Notes: a model not told the origin generated them from the sequence alone. A stretch of DNA of 64,000 nucleotides from Myotis daubentonii (GCF_963259705.1 NC_081842.1:89820433-89884432), one strand, 5' to 3'. Numbered from the stretch's first letter, positions 22,272-33,860 are shown. Translations and numbers: made by a program.

Positions 22272-24924
22272 TCTGATTAGGTGTTTTCTGCTACCTTATC
22301 TTTCAAATCACTGATTATATCCTCTATTTTATCTTACCTACTGTTTATTCCTTTTAGTGTATTATTCATTTCAGCTATTGTATTTTTCACTTTTAACTGG
22401 ATCTTTCTATGGTTTCTGTCTTTTTTCATGCTGTTACAGTTCTTACTAAGTTCCTTGAGCATCCTTATAACCATTTTTTTGAACTCTATATTTGGTCAAT
22501 TGCTTTCCTCCATTTCCATTAGCTCTCCCCACCCACCCTCCCCCTGGATATTTCTCCTCTGCTTTCATTTGGGGTATGTTTCTTTGTATCCCCATTTTGG
22601 CTGTCTCTTTGCATTTGCTTCTATGTATGTAGTATGTGTCCAGTGGGATTCTGTGGCACAGTCTCCTTAATCCCTTGAGCTGGGTGCTCCTTTGTGTGGG
22701 TTATCTGAGCTCCTCTGTTCTAATTGAACCTATTGCTATTGGCCCATTCATGCATGGGGTCAGCCCTCAGAGTGGCTGACTGTGAGTATCAACATCAACC
22801 TCAGTGTATGAGTTGCTGTGCCGATGCTGACCACAAGAAGCAAAATTCGCCTCAGCAAGTTATGGTGCCTGATGAGATCTCCCTTTGGATATTCTGCTTA
22901 TGAAGCTAATTAGATTCTGTACTGTTTTCTAAAGCTAGCCACTGGGTGTGTTACTTCTGGGGCATCTTGAAAGGTACTCTGGTACAAGTCAATTTCAGAC
23001 ACTGCATGTAACTGGCGATGGGCAACCTATTTGGAGCTACAGAGTGTTCCACAGTTTGTGGCTGCTTCTGCTTAGCCTGGGTGTGTGTGGGAAGGACCAA
23101 ACTGCACATCAAGTCCAATTTCCACCAGCACTGAACTTAGAGCATGTTAGCAAAGACCTAGGGCACACCATGATCTGCCTCTACCTGCTGGCTGCCTGTT
23201 AAGTTAGGTTGCAGGAGGCTAAAGCTAACAGCAGTTAGCATATTAATGCAGAAAGAAAACATTGGAAGGTCAATGGACTTTGATATTCAGCAGGGCTTAA
23301 AATAAGCATAATACTGCCCTGGTGTGGGCTCAATGGCTCAAGGCAATTTCCTAACCTGATAATCCTTATACTGTTTACCAAACTTTACCTTTGATCTGCC
23401 TGTGTGCAATGCTAAAGGGAAAATGTGTATTCAAGTAAATAAAAAGCAGACCAGGTGAGAAGTTGGTGTGTCTCTTCAAGAAAGAGGCTCCACCTGGCCC
23501 CCAATGCCTTCTAAATTCATATTTCTTATATAGCATTTTAATTTGTGCGTCAGCCCCTCCTTCAGATCCTGAACCCTAGCTGTGAAAGTCGCAGCATTAG
23601 GTCACTGAAAAAGTCCTTGGTGGTTCTTGAGTTGCATAAGGTAGGCTATTAGTGAGTCACCAGGTGGGGCAAGTGGTGTTCACCGGATTGATACAGGTTC
23701 AGCCTTGGTGCCATTTCTGGGTTTGAAGCCACTCAGCAAAAGTCCGAGGGCATACCAAGTCTAGCTGCCACCCTCTGGTTTCCTGCAGACCTTTGTAGTG
23801 GGGCAGGTCTCAGAGCATTGTCAGGGTGAGGCCATCAGATTCTGTCAGGCCCAAACTTACCATGATTTGGCCATGTGATTAGAGGTCTCTTCACCAGTTA
23901 TGCATGTGAGGGGAAAATGTCCCCTGTCCTAGAACAAGACAACTCAGTCTGTCCCAAACTCTTCCAGGATCTTTCAATGAGCCATCAAGAACTGGATGGG
24001 TGGGGCCACCGGAAGTCAGGTGGGTGAGGCTAGTGGATGTTCTGTGACATAGAGGTGCTGGTCAGACTCATGGGAAGGTGAGGGCAGTGGCCCCCTCCAA
24101 AAAGCCACAAAACTCAGTTACTGATACCACCTGTGTCTGCCCCATTTCTATACTCTGTCCACGGCCGCTGGCTCCTCTACAGGGCATGAGCTCTGCAGGG
24201 CGGGGTGACAGGGAATCAGGAAAGTGAGGCTATTGAATTTCCCCTGGATGATGACGTAAGAAGGGAAATATTCCATCCAAGAATGATGGCATCTGTGGTG
24301 TGAGAAAGGAGCTCAGCACAGGGATCCTGGCAGCTGTCACTTCAGAGCTCTCCCTGGAGCCACAAACCCCAATCTCTCCTCATACAACTATAGTTCACTC
24401 CTTGTGCCAGATCCCTGGGTGAATAATTGAGGACAAGGTTTTGTGCATTGTCCCTTTAAGAGGTTGCCAGTATTTCTAGCAGACTATGGTCTCTCCTGGT
24501 AGATAGAATCAAAGCCAGATGTTATGTGGGCACCTCTACCCAGCTGTGGTGCTCAGGGCTGGATTGGCCAGTTTGGGGTTGAAAGCCCCTCTTTTCAGAG
24601 GGAAACTTTGCAGCTGAGATATCCCTCTGGAATCTCAGCTGCCTCCTGTGGGAGCAGGGCCAGTTTTTTGTTTGTTTGTTTTTTGTTTGTTTGTTTGTGT
24701 GTCTGTTGTTGTTTTGTTCATCTCCTCCATTCCTACCAGTCTCAATATGACTTCTTCTATAAAACCTTGGTTAAAAGACTACTGTTGAGCTAGATTTCAG
24801 TTGGTTATTCAGGTTGATTGTCCTATATTTTAATTGTAATTTCAGCTTGGTCCTGGGAGAAAGCGAGTGTACCTTATACTTCTGCCACTGCCATCTTGGA
24901 TCCTCTCCAAAATACATCTATTTT

Positions 24925-25567
24925 AACATATAATTTAAAGTAGACTTCCTGGTCTACTTATTCTTTGCAATTATACATACTTCTGATTCTTTAAGAACAA
25001 TAAATAATGTATTCATGTTTGTTTTATATCTTTGGGGAAAACATAGATATTTATAAATAAAATTATCAAGGATAGTACAAATGATAAATATTGCAAAAAA
25101 AATAACATTGAGGCTTGTAAAATTCTTATGAACTATTTTTGCCCCAATTTGTACCAGTCTGAAAGTTCATGTGTCTGGGAGAGAAAACCTGCCTAATGAA
25201 CCTGCCTCAAAAAGATAATAGAATTATGATTTGATTTTACTAGTGCCCATCACTCATGCCACAGAAAAATAAGCAGAAAACATGAGGGCACTCCCAGTTT
25301 TAGGCAATCTCTTATTTGTGTCAGCAATGGTTGCCAGAGCACCACTTGGTGTGTGCCAACAAGAATAAATAATGGCAAACTACTTGGATATTTAAAGAAA
25401 TAAATTGATCTCAGAAGTAGGAAAGATAAGTTCAGTGAGTATATTTTATTTTCATTAGCTATGCCTTTCAATTGGGAATAGAAAAGATAGTAACTTCTAT
25501 CTCATAGTCTTTGAAAATCTTTCTAACTGCTTTCAAAGGCTAATCCAGACTTTCAAAAACAACATTT
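24925..25567. other. AT-rich interval, nothing recognised
   Basis: No repeat family or coding sequence recognised. Confidence 0.4.
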
Positions 25568-25690
25568 TCATTTACTCTGTAATCAACATTATTGGAATGT
25601 TTCCTATGTGCCCAACAGTGGGCTATGCACTGAAGAAAAAATGATGGGTAAAACAGCCATATATAAATAGAATAATCTAAGCTCCTCAAT
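25568..25690 (-). repeat. L2 LINE 3' fragment
   Basis: Reverse-L2 landmarks on plus: GGAATGTTTCCTATGTGCCC, AACAGTGGGCTATGCACTGA and GATGGGTAAAACAGCCAT, a diverged form of ...CACCTACTATGTGCCAGGCACTGTGCTAG...GTGAACAAAACAGAC. Ancient and short. Confidence 0.5.
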
Positions 25691-27084
25691 TAATTTTAGT
25701 GTTTTAAGGTATTCCTTAACTACAGGACATCCTAATTTCAAATTTTATAAAGCCCTCAGTTCAGGTTTTGTAAAGCCTAAAATCTATGAATAGAAATAAA
25801 TATTAAATGTTCATAGATTTTACATACATAGTGCATACATATATAATGTGTATTTATGGATAATTATATATAATATTGTGTTATATAATGCTATTAATCA
25901 TTAATAGTAATATAGTATTATATGTTATATATACATATATATAAAATCTAAGCCTTTAATGGAACTTTAAAATGCCTTTTTGAGTGTTTATATAATGTAA
26001 TAACATATAATCCTAAGTGTAATATAATTATATAATAGTAAAAAATTCTAGAATGAAATTTTGCCATTTAATTTTCTAGATCACAGGTTATTCCATTTAA
26101 TACAAAATCCAGATAAATATTATGTGTAGAAATAAATAATTGCTAACATTTACTCATTCAGTAAACATATATTTGCACTTGAATAGTAAACACAACAGAG
26201 AGGCAGAATTATTATTGTTTTTTAAAGGAGGGGAAGAAACCTTATAAAAGTGTGTGAAAGTGCAGCTGATATAATTGGTGAGTATAAAATTGTTAAACAG
26301 CAAAGATTCTTTGTAATGGGGTTGCACAGGATATTTGAGCTCATGTTTGTGTTCAACAAAAGAAGCTTTCATTCCAGACTCAGTCTGAAAAAAAGAAAAG
26401 TACACTTTGTTTAAAAAGCTGGCAGGAGAATATCCCTCCCTCTGTAGTAGTAAAAGCAGACCATAGAAGCAGTGAGTAAGACAGACGCAGAGAGCAGAGC
26501 AGTGGGAAGATGAAAGTGGAAAGACAAACTCTTCTTCAGTCGAAGTAACTAAGGGTGTATGTTTTGCTAAGCACATTTAAAGGAGGAAAAGCCTCAGCAG
26601 AGTAAATAATATGCTGTGCCTAATAGGAATGCTGAGGATTTTCTGCAAATAATACAGGAAAGCATCAGTGTACGTTATCCTGGGAGAAGAATGGCAAAGG
26701 GACTCCAGAGAAACATAGCAGAATTTGGATGACTTAGCATAAAGGGAAAGGTTCCTAGAACCAAAAAACAAATGTGTTTTTCTCTAGTTCCTTAGTGGGG
26801 AGAGTGAAGATTAACTTCAGTATTTTCACTTTGTTATGTGTTTTCTGAATACAATTATATTTATGTTACTTATGATCTATTAAGCTGTGTCATTCTCACT
26901 CTAAAGGGACAGTTCAATCATTTTCATAAATACCTTTACTATATCCACAAACACATCTTTTAAACAATTCTGGATTAGTTTTCACTGTCATTCTAGGAGT
27001 CTGTTGTAGGAAACAAACACTATCAAGTAAGTACAAGTAAATACATGTGTCTGTGGAGGTGTGTCAAATAAATAAACCTGCAGG
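25691..27084. other. AT-rich interval, nothing recognised
   Basis: Very AT-rich at 25790-26060 (TATA-rich). The minus-strand open frames at 26154-26576 and 26577-26771 are compositionally biased, without domains, and I do not call them genes. Confidence 0.4.
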
Positions 27085-27440
27085 TTGAATGTCCATCTAT
27101 AAGAATAAATTAAATAAATTAGCGTGCATCCATTGCATGACTCTTATGCATCCATTAAAAAAAACAAACTGAAATAACAGTAGTCTAGAAGAGTTAACTA
27201 GGCAGTAATTACAGGTTATAAAGCAAGGTGCAGAAGAGTGCAATATGTACATTTTTGTAAACTGCCAAATAGGCCCCAGACCCTTTGTGTTTCTATGGGT
27301 CTGTATGCTCACATTTATAAAATATCTGTATAAAATTACATGAACATAAAAAAAATAGAGAAGGGTACATACTAATTTAACAGGTTCCCGAGAATGGCAG
27401 GGCATGGAGAATGGGGCTATTTTGAAGCTAAATGAAGATG
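27085..27440 (+). repeat. Old L1 3'-region fragment
   Basis: Diverged match to a mammalian L1M 3' region: GTGCATCCATTGCATGACTC, TTATGCATCCATTAAAAAAA, AAGCAAGGTGCAGAAGAGTG, then AGAGAAGGGTACATACTAAT and GAATGGGGCTATTTT. The 145-codon minus frame overlapping it is a by-product. Confidence 0.5.
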
Positions 27441-27826
27441 AGAAAGAAAAGTCAGAAGAGGAGTAATAATAGAATAATGAGTCTTCAAAACAAAGCTTTG
27501 ATATAACAGAATTGTTTATATATTTATGCAGCATTATATATGTGTCTATGCTTATGAAGAACTTTAATTAAAACTTATAAAAAAGAAGATTCTGATTCAC
27601 AGAGTGATTAAAATAATAAGTGGAACATCACACAGATCTTTTTTTAGTTCTTATAGTTGAACTTCATTACAAAATGAATGTCAGTTCAATTGCTTTCATC
27701 CACCTTGAAGTGTCTAGAACTCCAAAATCATAAATTTAATTTGGAAGTATTTCCAAAAATAAAATTTTTAGACAATATATTGATACTCCACAGGAAAAAT
27801 GATATATTTAGGTAAATATTTATATA
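27441..27826. other. Unassigned AT-rich sequence
   Basis: Nothing recognised before the composite Helitron begins. Confidence 0.4.
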
Positions 27827-29168
27827 TTAGAGGCCCAGTGCACAAAAATTTGTGCACTCCAGGGGGGTATCCCTCAGCCTGGCCTATGCCCTCTTGCAGT
27901 CTGGGACCCCTCAGAGGATGTCCACCTGCTGGCTTAGGCCTGCTCCCCCGGGGATCGGGCCCAAGCTGACAGTAAGACATCCCTCTGGCAGCCCGGCAGA
28001 CCTCGGGGGATGTCCACTTGCCAGCGGGGAGCAGGCCTAAGCTGCAGTGGGACATCTTTAATGGTGCTGAGGAGGCTGGAGAGGCTCCCACCACCACCGC
28101 TGTGCTGGCAGCCATCAGCCTGGCTTGTGGCTGAGCAGAGCTCCCCCTATGGGAGCACACTGATGACCAGGGGACAGCTCCTGCATTGAGCATCTGCCCA
28201 CTGGTGGTCAGTATGTGTCATAGTGACCAGTCATTCCCAGGTTTTCTGCTGTTAGGGTCAATTTGCATATTACCCTTTTATTATATAGGTGCACGGTTGG
28301 GGGCTGGCTGGTTTGCCCTGAAGGGTGTCCTGGATCAGGGTGGGGGTCCCGCTGGGGTGCCTGGCCAGCCTAGGTGAGGGGCTGATGGCTGTTTGCAGCT
28401 GGTCACACACCCTTATAGGTGGGGGTCCCCACTGGGGTGCCTGGCCAGCCTGGGTGAGGGGCAGATGGCTGTTTGCAGGCTGGTCAAGCCCCACCCAGTG
28501 GGGACCCTCACCCCATGGCAGTTTTGCCAGCCTGGATGAGGGGCTGATGGCTGTTTTCAGGCTGACCACACACCCTTTAGGGTGGGGGGTCCACACTGGG
28601 GTGCCTGGCCAGTATGGGTGAGGGGCTGAGGGTCGTTTTCAGGCTGGCCAAACCCCCCAGTGAAGGAAGCTCCCAACCTCTCCTTTTTTTCTTTTTTTTT
28701 ATTCTGGGATTTTTTTAAAATTAATTAATTATTTATTTTTTTAAAATTTTTATTCTGGGATTCATTTGCCTTCTATAATTGAAACTTTGTAGCCTTGAAT
28801 GGAGCTCAGAACCAGCCAGGGCGGGTGGGAAGCTTGGTTTCCTTTATTGCCAGAGGGAACCCAAGCCTCCTGCTTGCTCCAGCTCCGTGGCCACTGCAGG
28901 CTGAAAGCAGGTATCTGGGGTTTATTTATCTTCTATAATTGAAACTTCGTTTCCTGAGTGGAGCTCAGAGCCGGCTGCGGCAGGTGGGAAGCTTGGCTTC
29001 CTCCATCACTGGGGCAACCAAGCCTCCTGCTTGCTCCAGCTCAGTGGCTGCCGGCTGCCATCTTGGTTGCGTGAATTTGAATATAGTCGCTCTGATTGGC
29101 TTGTGGACTTGGCTTAATGCATAGCAAAGGTATGGTAAATTTGCATGTTTGTCTTTTATTAGTGTAGA
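27827..29168 (-). mobile_element. Composite two-module Helitron, copy 1
   Basis: The outer 3' end is TTAG (27827-27830, CTAG with one change) with hairpin GTGCACAAAAATTTGTGCAC. The outer 5' end is at 29168 (TCTACACTAATAAAAGAC on minus), flanked by A and T. Inside, at 28289/28290, a complete Helibat 5' end (ATTTGCATATTACCC, TTTTATTATATAGG) is fused to another Helitron's 3' region, which lacks the hairpin. The same fusion recurs at 35845/35846 and 38990/38991. Here about 12 bp covering ATAGAGGCCTGG are missing at the join. There is no coding capacity. Confidence 0.85.
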
Positions 29169-29255
29169 TAAATTTTCTTAATATTTCCCATGTCTAATTA
29201 TGATGGTTTCTGAAGCATAATTTAAAATTAAAATATACTAGTATCAATGTCCAAA

Positions 29256-29917
29256 TCTCTCTATATAAAACCTTAATATGCAAATAGACTGAATGGCAGA
29301 ACAACCAAACAACCGGTCGCTATGACATTTGTTGACCACCAGGGGCCGTGTGCGGAATATGTCGGGTATTGGCAGCAGGTGGCAGAGCATGGAACATGGT
29401 AAGCGTCAGCTGTGGTGGGATGGTGGAGCAGGTGAGTGGGGGTGCCAGACCAAGGCAGGGTGCCAGTCATTGTCACCAGGGAGAGCCTCTGGTTGTTACT
29501 GAAAATTCTTTGCTCCCATGCTCCACTGTCCCATTGCTCAGCTCTGTCAGTGTTTGCCAGTGGCAGCTGCCAGCTCTGATCACCCCTGAGGGCTTCTCCA
29601 CCTCCCCCTGCTCCTGAGGGGTGATTGAGTTAGTAGCCGCCGCTTGCACCCACTGATGGAGCTGGCCCCGTTTGCACCCATTGCTGGTGCTGGCCCCAGT
29701 CGCTCCACACTGTCAGCAGATACGAGTGGGGCCGACGCCGTCAGCATGTGGGAATGATGACGGGAGTGGGGCTGCCGCAGACAGGGGACCAGGGGTCACG
29801 GTGGGAGGAGCTGGGCAGGAGCACAAGGGATGGGCCCAGACCTGCACCTGTGCCCACCGCAGCCTCACGACCCACAGTTCCTTTCAATGTGCACGAATTC
29901 ATGCATTGGGCCCCTAG
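29256..29917 (+). mobile_element. Helitron (Helibat-type)
   Basis: The 5' end is TCTCTCTATATAAAACCTTA after A at 29255, followed by AATATGCAAATAGACTG and CCGGTCGCTATGACATTTG. The 3' end is hairpin GTGCACGAATTCATGCAT and CTAG (29914-29917), then T. The last 60 bp, in reverse complement, match the start of the Helitron at 30634, and both carry GCAGCAGGTGCAAG-like repeats, so the two are inverted copies of one subfamily 700 bp apart. Confidence 0.9.
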
Positions 29918-30220
29918 TAGTAAAAAAAATAAAAGGGTGTTATTAGTATTACTATTTAGCATTTAGCTGCATTTGGTGACTTTTAAAATAGTTAGTTTTG
30001 TAATATAGTAATGCAGGATGTAGTATATATATGGATTTTTCTGTAGCTTATTTTCTGATTAAAGTTTTGGTTAACTGAAAAGGGAATATCTTTTGAAATG
30101 ATGAATTATTAAGGAAATTGAGTGCAGTTATATTTTGGAAGTCATTTGATGTTTTGCTTGATTATAATAAATTAAATAAAGTATTTGTAAATGGCATATT
30201 TCCAATCAATCTTTATCTAG

Positions 30221-30462
30221 TTTTTTTTTAATATATTTTATTGATTTTTTTTACAGAGAGGAAGGGAGAGGGATAGAGAGTTAGAAACATTGATGAGAGA
30301 GAAACATCGATGAGAGAGAAACATCAATTCAGCTGCCTCCTGCACACCCCCTACTGGGGATTTTCCCTGCAACCAAGGTACATGCCCTTGGCCGGAATTG
30401 AACCTGGGACCCTTTAGTCTGCAGGCCGATGCTCTATCCATTGAGCCAAATCGGTTAGGGCA
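30221..30462 (-). mobile_element. Ves SINE, well preserved
   Basis: It runs from a T-rich tail through TTTACAGAGAGGAAGGGAGA, duplicated GATGAGAGAGAAACAT units, CAGCTGCCTCCTGCACACCC and CCGGAATTGAACCTGGGACC (B box on minus) to GAGCCAAATCGGTTAGGGC. Flanking TTTATCTAGTTTT and TTCATCTAGCTTTT form an imperfect target duplication. This is the closest to a young Ves consensus in the window. Confidence 0.93.
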
Positions 30463-30633
30463 TTCATCTAGCTTTTTAAAAAAAAATTATTTAAGTGTAG
30501 GTGACATGCAATAGTATATTAGTTTTAGGTGGACTATAGTGATTCAACATTTATATACCTTACAATGTAATCACCACACTAAATATAGTAACCCCTGTCA
30601 CTGTGCAAAATTGTCACAATATTATTGACTAAA

Positions 30634-31367
30634 CTAGGGGCCCAGTGCATGGATTTGTGCACCTTGAAAGGAACTGCGGTTCATGATGCCGCGGAGGCAC
30701 AGGGGTAGGTCTCAGCCTATCCTCCACACCAATGCCCGGCCTCTTCAGCTGCGGCCCCCAGTCCCCTGCCTGCCGGCAGCCCTGCTCCCATCACCACTGC
30801 TCCTGCCAGCCCTGCTCGCACCTGCTGACAGCACAGAGCCATGGGGGCCGGCACCAGCAGTGGGTGCAAGAGGGGCCAGTGCTGTCAGTGGGTGCAAGCG
30901 GTGGCTGCTGACCCAATCACCCCTCTGGAGCAGGGGGAGGGGGAGGTGGAGAAGCCCTCAGGGGCGAGTGGGGCTGGCAGCCACCACTCGCACCCACTGA
31001 TGGTGCCAAGTGATTGAGACCAGCACTGCCAGCAGATGCAAGCGGTGGCTTCAGCACCAGCAGCGGGTGCAAGTGGGGCTGACGCCAGCAGCAGGTGCAA
31101 GTGCCCGGTGGGACTGTGGTACATGGGACCAAAGAATTTTCAGTAACCACCAGAGGCTTGCCCTGATGACAGTGACCAGTGCCCTGCCCTGGTCTGGTGC
31201 CCCCACTCACCTGCTCCATCATCCTGCCTCAGCCAATGCCCGTCATGTTCCACACATGCTCCCTGGTGGTCAGCGCATGTCATAGTGACCAGTTGTTTGG
31301 TTGTTCAGTTGTTCCAGCTGTTCTGCTGTTCAGTCTATTTGCATATTAGCCTTTTTATTATATAGGA
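30634..31367 (-). mobile_element. Helitron inserted in L1 (doublet, first member)
   Basis: CTAG is at 30634-30637 after A, with hairpin GTGCATGGATTTGTGCAC. The 5' end at 31367 reads TCCTATATAATAAAAAGGC on minus, then TAATATGCAAATAGACTG. It shares its 3' 60 bp with the inverted copy at 29256-29917. The interior has GCAGCGGGTGCAAGTGGGGC-like short repeats. Confidence 0.9.
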
Positions 31368-32001
31368 CTAGAGGCCCGGTGCACGAAATTTGTGAACAGG
31401 GGGTGTCCCTCAGCCCAGCCTGCACCCTCTCCAATCTGGGACCCCTTGAGGGGTGTACGACTGCCGAATGTCCCTATGAGATCGGGCCTAAACCAGCAGT
31501 CGGACATCCCTCTCACAATCAGGGACCACTGGCTCCTAATCACTTGCCTGCCTGCCTGCCTGCCTGCCTGATTGCCCCTAACCACTTCTGCCTGCCAGCC
31601 TCATCCCCCCCCAACTGCTCCCCTGCCAGCCTGATCACCCACAACTGCCCTCCCCTGCCATCCTGATTGCCTACAACTGCCCTCCCCTGCTGCAACCCAC
31701 CTCCTCCACTGGGACCCGCCTCCTCCACTGGGACCTGCCTCCTCCACTGGGACCCGCCTCCTCCCCGCAGGGCGGCAGAGATGCAAGGACCAGCCTCCTC
31801 CTTGCTGCACAGAGCCACAGGACCCCCAGGCCTCACTGTGCAAAGCGTCTGCCAGGCCCCGCCTCCGCTGTGCACGTGGCCATCTTGTGGCGGCCATCAT
31901 CTTGTGGCGGCCATCATCTTGTGGCGGCCATCATCTTGCGGCAACCATCATCTTGTGGCAGCATTGCATGCGAGGGCCACCTAGGGTTTTATTAGTACCG
32001 A
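31368..32001 (-). mobile_element. Helitron abutting the previous Helitron (doublet, second member)
   Basis: CTAG is at 31368-31371, directly next to the terminal A of the neighbouring Helitron's 5' end, with imperfect hairpin GTGCACGAAATTTGTGAAC. The 5' end at 32001 reads TCGGTACTAATAAAACCC on minus, with T at 32002. Internal repeats are (CCTG)n at about 31547-31570, CCTCCTCCACTGGGACC units (31706-31763) and GGCCATCATCTTGTGGC units (31873-31945). Confidence 0.87.
31873..31960 (-). repeat. 18-bp tandem repeat with GCCATC/ATCTTG motif
   Basis: About four to five units of the type ATCTTGTGGCGGCCATC close to the Helitron 5' end. On the minus strand each contains CAAGATG-like sequence, resembling part of a YY1 core. 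Unit divergence is low. Confidence 0.85.
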
Positions 32002-32856
32002 TTCCCCATCATTCTTTTCACCATCCCTTTCCCCCTCTTCTCTTGCAGCCGTCAGTTTGATATCTGTTTCTTTGAATCTGTATTTGTTTTGTTTTTTTGT
32101 TTTGTTTTTTTAGATTCCATATATAAGTGAAATCATATGGTATTTGTCTTACTCATATGATTTCTTTCATTTAGCATAATACCATCTACATCCATCCATG
32201 TTGTCACAAATGGCAAGATAGCATTGTTTTTTATTGCTGATAGCAGTCCATTGTACTAGTACATAGATTGCTTACATATCTTGGCTATTGTAAATAATGC
32301 TGTAGTGAACATAGGGGGGGGGCATATATCTTTTTTGATTTAATGTTTTCATTTACTTTGGATACATGCCAAGAAGTGAAATTGTTGATCATAAGGTAGT
32401 TCTGTTTTTAGTTTTCTGAGGTATCTATAGTGACTTTTCCATAGTGACTGAACAGTTTACATTCCCACTAATAGTGCTAGAGGGTTGGCTTTTCTCCACA
32501 TCCTTGCTAACCCTTGTTACTTAATGACTTTTTTTTTATAGTAGCCATTCTCACAGGTGTGAGGTGGCATCCATTTTAGTGTTGATTTTCATTTCCCTGA
32601 TAATTTATGATGTTGAGCATCTTTTCATATGTCAACCAACTATATGTCTTCTTTGCAGAAATTTCTGTGCATGTCATTTTTTAAAATCAGGATTGTTTAT
32701 TTTTTTGTTATTAAGTTGTATGAGTTCCTAACATAATTTGGATATCAACCACTAATCAGATGTATCATGTGCAAATATATTATACTATATTTTCTCATTT
32801 GACAGATTGTCTATTTTTTTAGATAGTTTCATTCCCTTAGCCTTATAAAACTTAAT

Positions 32857-33410
32857 ATTAGCTAACATTTATTGAGTTATGGTTACTACTCTTGGTGATT
32901 TATATGTGTGAACAATTTAAAACAATTCTGTAGAAGTAAGAACCATTGATAGTTAATTACCTATGAGGAAACCGATGAACTAAAAGATTAAATACATTGT
33001 TAAGAAATTCAATGATTATAAATTTTCAGTTATACTAGATGAATATGTTCTAAAGATCTTCTGTACCACATTTATGCCTATAGTTAACAACATAGTATTG
33101 TGCACTTAAAATTTTCTTAAAGGGTAGATCTCATGATTTATTCTTACCACAAAAATAAAAAGACATAAGAAAACTCTGAGAGGTGTCGGATATGTCTGTA
33201 AACTTGATTGGGATGATGGTATCACACGTGTTTGAATATGTTCAAATTCATCAAATTGTTAACATTAAATATATGTAGTTTATATATCACTTATGCCTAA
33301 TAAAGCCACCAAAAAAGAAAATGAATTTGTCTAGGTCAGTCAGCCAAGATATGTAATGCCAAGTTTCAAACCAGTCAGATCATGCTCTTAACCATTATAC
33401 CAGGCTTTAT
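32857..33410 (-). repeat. MIR SINE split by an L1 tail
   Basis: The left piece (32857-33010) has TTAGCTAACATTTATTGAG and CTATGAGGAAACCGATGAAC. The right piece (about 33325-33410) has GTCAGTCAGCCAAGATATG and CATGCTCTTAACCATTATAC. Joined, these give the normal order of a reverse MIR. The interruption is an L1 3' end. Confidence 0.7.
33015..33315 (+). mobile_element. 5'-truncated L1 3' end inside MIR
   Basis: It reads ATACTAGATGAATATGTTCT, GCCTATAGTTAACAACATAG, TATTGTGCACTTAAAATTTT, CACCAAATTGTTAACATTAAA-like sequence and ends in CTAATAAAGCCACC, the classic L1MA/L1MB 3' UTR. A short A-rich tail (AAAAAAG) follows. Confidence 0.8.
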
Positions 33411-33456
33411 TAACTTTAGCAATAACGACATTTTTAATAAAATAATTTCTGTTGTA

Positions 33457-33602
33457 GGGGAAGTTCCTGATCACTGTAGTATGCTTAGCAGTATCCTTGT
33501 CCTATAGCAGATGCCACCCCATGAAAGATTACAATCAACAATGTCTTCAGATATTGCCAAATGGCCCCTGGTGACAAATCTCCTCCACTTGAGAAATACT
33601 GG
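33457..33602 (-). mobile_element. hAT-Charlie MITE fragment
   Basis: It contains GTATGCTTAGCAGTATCCTT, AACAATGTCTTCAGATATTG, CCAAATGGCCCCTGGTGAC and ends ACTTGAGAAATACTGG, a diverged GGTTGAGAACCACTG terminus. The left terminus is missing. Confidence 0.7.
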
Positions 33603-33739
33603 GTTAAACTAATCAAAACATTAGGAACCTTGACCTAATGGAGGAGGAGAAAATGAAAATCAGGCTTCTATTTAGAAGGGAGGATGAAGGAATGGATGTT
33701 GGGTAAGTGGCCTGTAGTACGCACTAGCTATATTGTAGT

Positions 33740-33860
33740 TACGTATTGGAATTTGTCCTTTAGTAGAATGGATATTTCTTGAGTATTGATTTTTGCTTCT
33801 GTTATTCCTAGTACCTGGCAAATACTGGGTTTTTGCTAATTGTTATTTGAATGGCTATAT
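33740..33860 (+). repeat. L2 LINE 3' fragment
   Basis: TTATTCCTAGTACCTGGCAA followed by ATTGTTATTTGAATGGCTAT resembles the L2 3' end (CCAGTGCCTGGCACATAG...TGTTGAATGA). Confidence 0.5.

Larger units (their letters stand above)
17450..24924 (-). mobile_element. Full-length L1 retrotransposon, antisense, with target duplications
   Basis: The element is flanked by AAATTCATCTATTTT (17450-17464) and AAATACATCTATTTT (24910-24924), a 15-bp target duplication with one mismatch. In element orientation it begins at about 24909 with a 5' UTR containing CCAAGATGGCAGTGGCAG. It continues through ORF1 (about 22680-21820) and ORF2 (about 21700-18100), then ends in an AT-rich 3' UTR. The body is about 7.4 kb, including a Ves SINE at 21158-21332. 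The 5' UTR is long (about 2.2 kb). Both ORFs are broken by many stops, so it is dead. Confidence 0.9.
30478..32850 (-). mobile_element. L1 3' region split by a Helitron doublet
   Basis: The 3' UTR piece 30478-30633 ends TTGTCACAATATTATTGACT, and the more 5' piece resumes at 32002-32850 with TTCCATATATAAGTGAAATC, CACAAATGGCAAGATAGC and TTGGCTATTGTAAATAATGC. These match the order in the L1 at 17590-18010. The 1,368 bp between are two Helitrons. About 60-90 bp of the L1 seem absent at the insertion site compared with the other copy. No ORF survives. Confidence 0.85.

Noticed and set aside
26154..27534. Minus-strand frames of 140 and 145 codons
   Set aside because: Low-complexity AT-driven composition with Ser/Phe/Tyr runs, no domain, and one overlaps an old L1 3' fragment.
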